This document shows positions 5,702 through 8,299 of a stretch of DNA of 8,299 nucleotides, in pieces. Origin of the DNA: WQTU01 sp031548835 (GTDB lineage: Bacteria > Spirochaetota > Spirochaetia > CADAEX01); the NCBI GenBank assembly GCA_031548835.1, contig JAVBQS010000033.1, positions 1-8,299 on the forward strand, in the 5' to 3' direction. The notes beneath the pieces were generated by a model. The model saw nothing but the letters and a program-made list of their open reading frames with translations. It did no database searches and was not told where the DNA came from. The translations under genes and the position numbers were made by a program. Every line of letters begins with the position of its first letter. Positions within the stretch are counted from its first letter, which is position 1.

Positions 5702-6884
5702 GCCTTTCCCCTTTTTTATTCCATTCAATAAGTTTTTGCCCTTTTTGAGGAACAGGTAATGTAATAGTAAATGTTGTCCCTTTATTTTCTTTTGTTTTTA
5801 CAGAAATATCGCCCCTGTGTTCTTTTATAATTTTATAACTGATTGTAAGGCCAATACCTGATCCGAATTCTTTGGTTGTAAAATAAGGTTCAAAAATTCT
5901 GGATAAAATATTATCAGGTATTCCTGTGCCTGTATCGCTTATTTTAAAAACAGCCTGATTATCTATATAATCAGTTATAATTTTAAGCTTTCCTCCATTT
6001 TTCTTCATTGCAGATTCAGCATTTTTTATAAGATTTATAATAACCTGTTTTATATATCTTTTATCTAAACTAACTTTTGGAAGTTTTGGCGAAAGCTCTG
6101 TTTCAACTTTTATTTCTGATTTTTTTATTTCAGGTAAAAGAAGGTCAACAGTTTCTATAATAATTTTATTTAAATCTTCTTCTGTAAAATCAAGATTTAC
6201 AGGTTTAACTGCAAAAAGAAAATCAACAACAATTTTATTAAGCCGTTCAACTTCCTCTTTTATTATAGAGACACTCTCTTTTATCTCTTTTGCAACTTTA
6301 TTTGAACTATTTTTTTGTATAGCTTTTTCAATAAGCTGGAGATATATGCTTATTGAACCAAGAGGATTTTTTATTTCATGCGCTACGCCTGCTGCAAGAG
6401 TTGTCAAAGATGCAAGGCTTTCTGCCCTGCGTAATTTTGATTCTTTAAATTTTTTATCTGTAACATCCTGTATTATTATTACATTGCCTATTATTGAACT
6501 ATTTTTAACAAGAGGCATAATTGTAAATTCAAGAAGTTTAATTTCCATTTCAGAGTAGTCAACAAATATGCTTACTGTTTTGCTTTCCTGTTCTTCTGCA
6601 AAATATTTATGCAAAAAATCATTTATCTGCGGATCTTTTATAACTTTCCAGATTTTGCGTTCAACATTTTCATTTAAATTTGTAAGGCGCATCATTCTTC
6701 TTGCTGATTTGTTTAAAAAAAGAAGATTATCGCTTTTATCAGCAACCATTACGCCATCTGTCATTGAATCCAAAACTATCTCAAGCAGTTCATATTCATC
6801 AAGAATAATATTTACAAGATCAGTAATTTGATTACAGTCCAGCTTTGGAATTCTTTTAATTGCTTTTTTTATAAAATTTTTCAT
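5676..6884 (-). CDS. Cytoplasmic PAS-domain sensor histidine kinase (NtrB-like)
   Basis: A 402-residue kinase without any membrane segment or signal peptide, so it should sense a cytoplasmic cue. An N-terminal helical stretch (about 15-38) leads into a PAS domain (about 36-142: MTDGVMVADKSDNLLFLNKSA, ending IIGNVIIIQDVTDKK). The dimerisation and phosphotransfer domain has the H box GVAHEIKNPLG with His169. The HATPase domain has the N box NLIKNAESA (284-292), the G1 box DTGTGIPD (317-324), the F box FEPYFTTKE (331-339) and the G2 box GSGIGLTI (341-348). All catalytic elements are intact. The architecture matches NtrB-type kinases that pair with sigma-54 activators, and such an activator follows with a 26-base overlap. 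The ATG at 6884 overlaps the end of the delta' gene by 29 bases and has only a weak purine-rich site upstream, so translation is probably coupled to the upstream gene. The ligand is unknown. Confidence 0.93.
   Translation of the reverse strand: MKNFIKKAIKRIPKLDCNQITDLVNIILDEYELLEIVLDSMTDGVMVADKSDNLLFLNKSARRMMRLTNLNENVERKIWKVIKDPQINDFLHKYFAEEQESKTVSIFVDYSEMEIKLLEFTIMPLVKNSSIIGNVIIIQDVTDKKFKESKLRRAESLASLTTLAAGVAHEIKNPLGSISIYLQLIEKAIQKNSSNKVAKEIKESVSIIKEEVERLNKIVVDFLFAVKPVNLDFTEEDLNKIIIETVDLLLPEIKKSEIKVETELSPKLPKVSLDKRYIKQVIINLIKNAESAMKKNGGKLKIITDYIDNQAVFKISDTGTGIPDNILSRIFEPYFTTKEFGSGIGLTISYKIIKEHRGDISVKTKENKGTTFTITLPVPQKGQKLIEWNKKGERHEIFDINS
5707..5712 (-). promoter_or_regulatory. Ribosome binding site deciding the ATG start of the response regulator
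   Basis: On the minus strand AGGGGA sits 5-6 bases before the ATG at 5701, inside the last codons of the kinase gene. It favours this start over the TTG at 5728. Confidence 0.7.
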
Positions 6885-8082
6885 AATCTTTTTTTAATTC
6901 CAGAAACATTGATTCTGTTAAAAGTTCCTGGTTTATATTTAATTTTTCAAATCCTTTATAGCTTTCATTTACAAATTTATTTATTTTTTTTATAAAAAGA
7001 ATGTTTTCAGGAGAATTATTAATAAATTCACTATTTTTGAGCAGTTCTCCTGCCAGATTAAGTATCTCTTCCAGAAAATAGGAATAATATTCTGAAAACT
7101 GGGGTTTTAAAATATTTTTTATCTCCTGCGATAATCCTCTATGGTCTCTATTGCTGTCATAAAGATCAAGCATAAACTGTTTTGCAGCTTTTTTAATCAT
7201 TACTGTTTCAGGAATTGTAGAATCAAGATATTCCTTAATTCCTGTAAATATCCCTGCTTCTTCTTTAAATATCTTTTCTATAACTGTTTTATTTTCAGAA
7301 ATTGCTCTTTCTGTAATTTCATATTTTCTTAAGCGTGATTTTATTGTTGGTATTATTTCGCCAGGCCTATGTGTAAGAAGAATAAAAAAAGTATTATCAG
7401 GAGGTTCTTCCAATATTTTTAAAAGAGCATTTCTGGAACTCTCATTCATATTTTCTGCATTTTCAATAATTATAATTTTTTTATTTCCATATCCTGAAAA
7501 ACGTATCCAGTAACCTACTTTTCTTATTTGATCAACTGTTATGCCTGTAAAATTATATTCTTTGACAATTGTTTTGCAATTGTCAACAATTATTTGAGCA
7601 GTTTTTATATCAATCTCTTTTGACTCTATTCCATCTTCAGGATCAAAATTTGCAAGAAGTTCTTCTACATTATTAACAAGAGAAGATATTTTTTTAAATT
7701 TAGAATCATTTTCTTCAAGCAAAAGAGAATCAAATCTTCTAAGAAGTTTTCTTACTCCTCTTATAAAAAGATAACAGCTGGTGTTATCTTTTTTTCTTTC
7801 CAAAATATTTTTTACTGCAAATATTTCAGGCATAAACAGGTCCCAGCCTAAAAGCACTACCTGCGGATTTGTAAGAACTCTGTGAAGTCTGCATGACTGG
7901 CACCTGCAGTTCCAGTTTGCATCCTGTTCGCAAGTTAATGCTCTTGCAGCTTCCAGCGCTATAGTCTGCTTTCCTGCATATAGCGGTCCTGAAATAAGAA
8001 TAGATGAAGGAAGTGAATCTGATTTAATTTCTTTCTCTATCTGTTCGATAAAAGATTTATGGCCTATTATATTTTCAAACAT
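6856..8082 (-). CDS. holB: DNA polymerase III delta'-like clamp-loader subunit with large insertion
   Basis: A 408-residue AAA+ clamp-loader-type protein. It opens with MFENIIGHKSFIEQI, typical of delta'/gamma-tau subunits. The P-loop is GPLYAGKQT (32-40). A four-cysteine zinc module follows (Cys51, Cys59, Cys61, Cys64). The Walker B/linker segment IIIIENAENMNESSRNALL (203-221) runs into KILEEPP (222-228), and sensor 1 is FFILLTHRP (232-240). The arginine-finger motif appears as SRL (249-251) instead of the usual SRC. Between NPQVVLLG (72-79) and ITVDQIRK (181-188) lie about 100 residues not found in E. coli delta', where these elements nearly adjoin. The C-terminal part (about 260-408) is helical and poorly conserved. 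Its role should be loading of the sliding clamp at replication forks. The start is supported by GAGG at 8088-8091 and overlaps the cvpA stop as TAATG. A divergent delta' paralogue is possible because the ATPase motifs are degenerate. Confidence 0.82.
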   Translation of the reverse strand: MFENIIGHKSFIEQIEKEIKSDSLPSSILISGPLYAGKQTIALEAARALTCEQDANWNCRCQSCRLHRVLTNPQVVLLGWDLFMPEIFAVKNILERKKDNTSCYLFIRGVRKLLRRFDSLLLEENDSKFKKISSLVNNVEELLANFDPEDGIESKEIDIKTAQIIVDNCKTIVKEYNFTGITVDQIRKVGYWIRFSGYGNKKIIIIENAENMNESSRNALLKILEEPPDNTFFILLTHRPGEIIPTIKSRLRKYEITERAISENKTVIEKIFKEEAGIFTGIKEYLDSTIPETVMIKKAAKQFMLDLYDSNRDHRGLSQEIKNILKPQFSEYYSYFLEEILNLAGELLKNSEFINNSPENILFIKKINKFVNESYKGFEKLNINQELLTESMFLELKKDYEKFYKKSN

Positions 8083-8299
8083 TATATCCTCATACTTATA
8101 TCAACCTTATCCATTAAATTATTTTCAGGTATTACAGCAATTATTTTTCTTACAAATTCAGCTATAATACTATCTGAAAAAATTTTATCAGGAGGGAAAA
8201 AAGGCTGGGCATCAATAACACTTACAGCAAAAAGAATAATTAAGCAGCTTTCAAACAGTCCCCGTAAAAGTCCAAGCGACCGGTCAAGGCGTTCCAGTT
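8082..8299 (-). CDS. cvpA: CvpA family membrane protein, C-terminal 71 residues (partial)
   Basis: A frame enters from the right edge and ends at TAA (8084-8082), overlapping the ATG of the delta' gene as TAATG. The visible part begins LERLDRSLGLLRGLFESCL, which matches the LDR-LG-L-G-LRG pattern before the last membrane helix of CvpA proteins. The helix itself (about residues 12-29 of the visible part) follows, then a soluble tail with PPDKIFSDSIIAEFVRKI, resembling the S-x-L/I-A stretch after the last helix in CvpA. CvpA is an inner-membrane protein first linked to colicin V production; its general role is poorly defined. The N-terminal helices lie outside the window. The 1-base overlap indicates an operon with the delta', kinase and regulator genes. 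The family call rests on a short stretch. Confidence 0.75.
   Translation of the reverse strand, partial: LERLDRSLGLLRGLFESCLIILFAVSVIDAQPFFPPDKIFSDSIIAEFVRKIIAVIPENNLMDKVDISMRI

Noticed and set aside
5702..5728. TTG start nine codons upstream for the response regulator
   Set aside because: The added residues are the ribosome-site region itself (AAAAAAGGGGAAAGG) translated, and the ATG at 5701 gives a standard receiver start.
6346..6831. Open frames on the + strand opposite the histidine kinase
   Set aside because: They lie antisense to a well-supported kinase with all catalytic motifs, have no family features and are explained as shadows.
7904..7920. TGGCAC inside the delta' gene as a possible sigma-54 promoter
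   Set aside because: No GC element at the required spacing; the bases encode the cysteine module on the other strand.
1..8299. Search for CRISPR repeats, tRNA or rRNA genes, insertion sequences, riboswitches and phage or defence genes
   Set aside because: Coding is continuous on one strand or the other and all genes are housekeeping or transport families; no repeat arrays or RNA-like folds were seen by eye.

Overview
The window is AT-rich (about one third GC by eye) and almost wholly coding. It holds two gene blocks that converge at about position 4344. The right-hand block is bacterial: a clamp-loader delta' subunit, a CvpA-family membrane protein, a PAS histidine kinase and a sigma-54-dependent response regulator. 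The organism must therefore use RpoN. The joining of a delta'-like gene carrying a large insertion to an NtrB/NtrC-like pair recalls the atoS/atoC-type loci of spirochaetes. A low-GC member of Spirochaetota is a reasonable guess from memory, but the window alone does not prove it.

Left block, + strand, 1-4342: the last codons of an unidentified gene are followed by a tightly packed cation/proton antiporter operon of the Mrp/Mnh type, in the order mnhE, mnhF, mnhG, a DUF4040/MbhD-like gene, an MbhE-MnhB fusion, mnhC and mnhD. Genes overlap or are separated by 1-2 bases, and nearly every start has a good ribosome binding site. Together they would form a membrane complex exchanging Na+ (or another monovalent cation) for H+. 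Only one large antiporter-type subunit (MnhD) is present in the window. The ND5-like N-terminal part of MrpA is absent, and its two C-terminal modules appear as a separate small gene and as a fusion to MnhB. This matches, module for module, the ion-translocating half (MbhA-H) of the Mbh membrane hydrogenase, yet no hydrogenase genes follow, because the operon stops against a convergent gene.

Right block, - strand, 8299 down to 4346: the end of cvpA, then a delta'-like clamp-loader gene (holB), the histidine kinase and the sigma-54 activator. Each gene overlaps the next (1, 29 and 26 bases), so they are probably one transcript. The kinase has no membrane segment and should sense a cytoplasmic signal. 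Its partner should activate RpoN promoters that are not recognisable in this window.

There is no stretch over 300 bases without a gene. I found no RNA genes, mobile elements, CRISPR arrays or convincing terminators. The most interesting points are the MrpA-less Mbh-like antiporter layout, an Arg in place of the usual TM7 Lys in MnhD, and the roughly 100-residue insertion in the delta' protein, which also has degenerate ATPase motifs.
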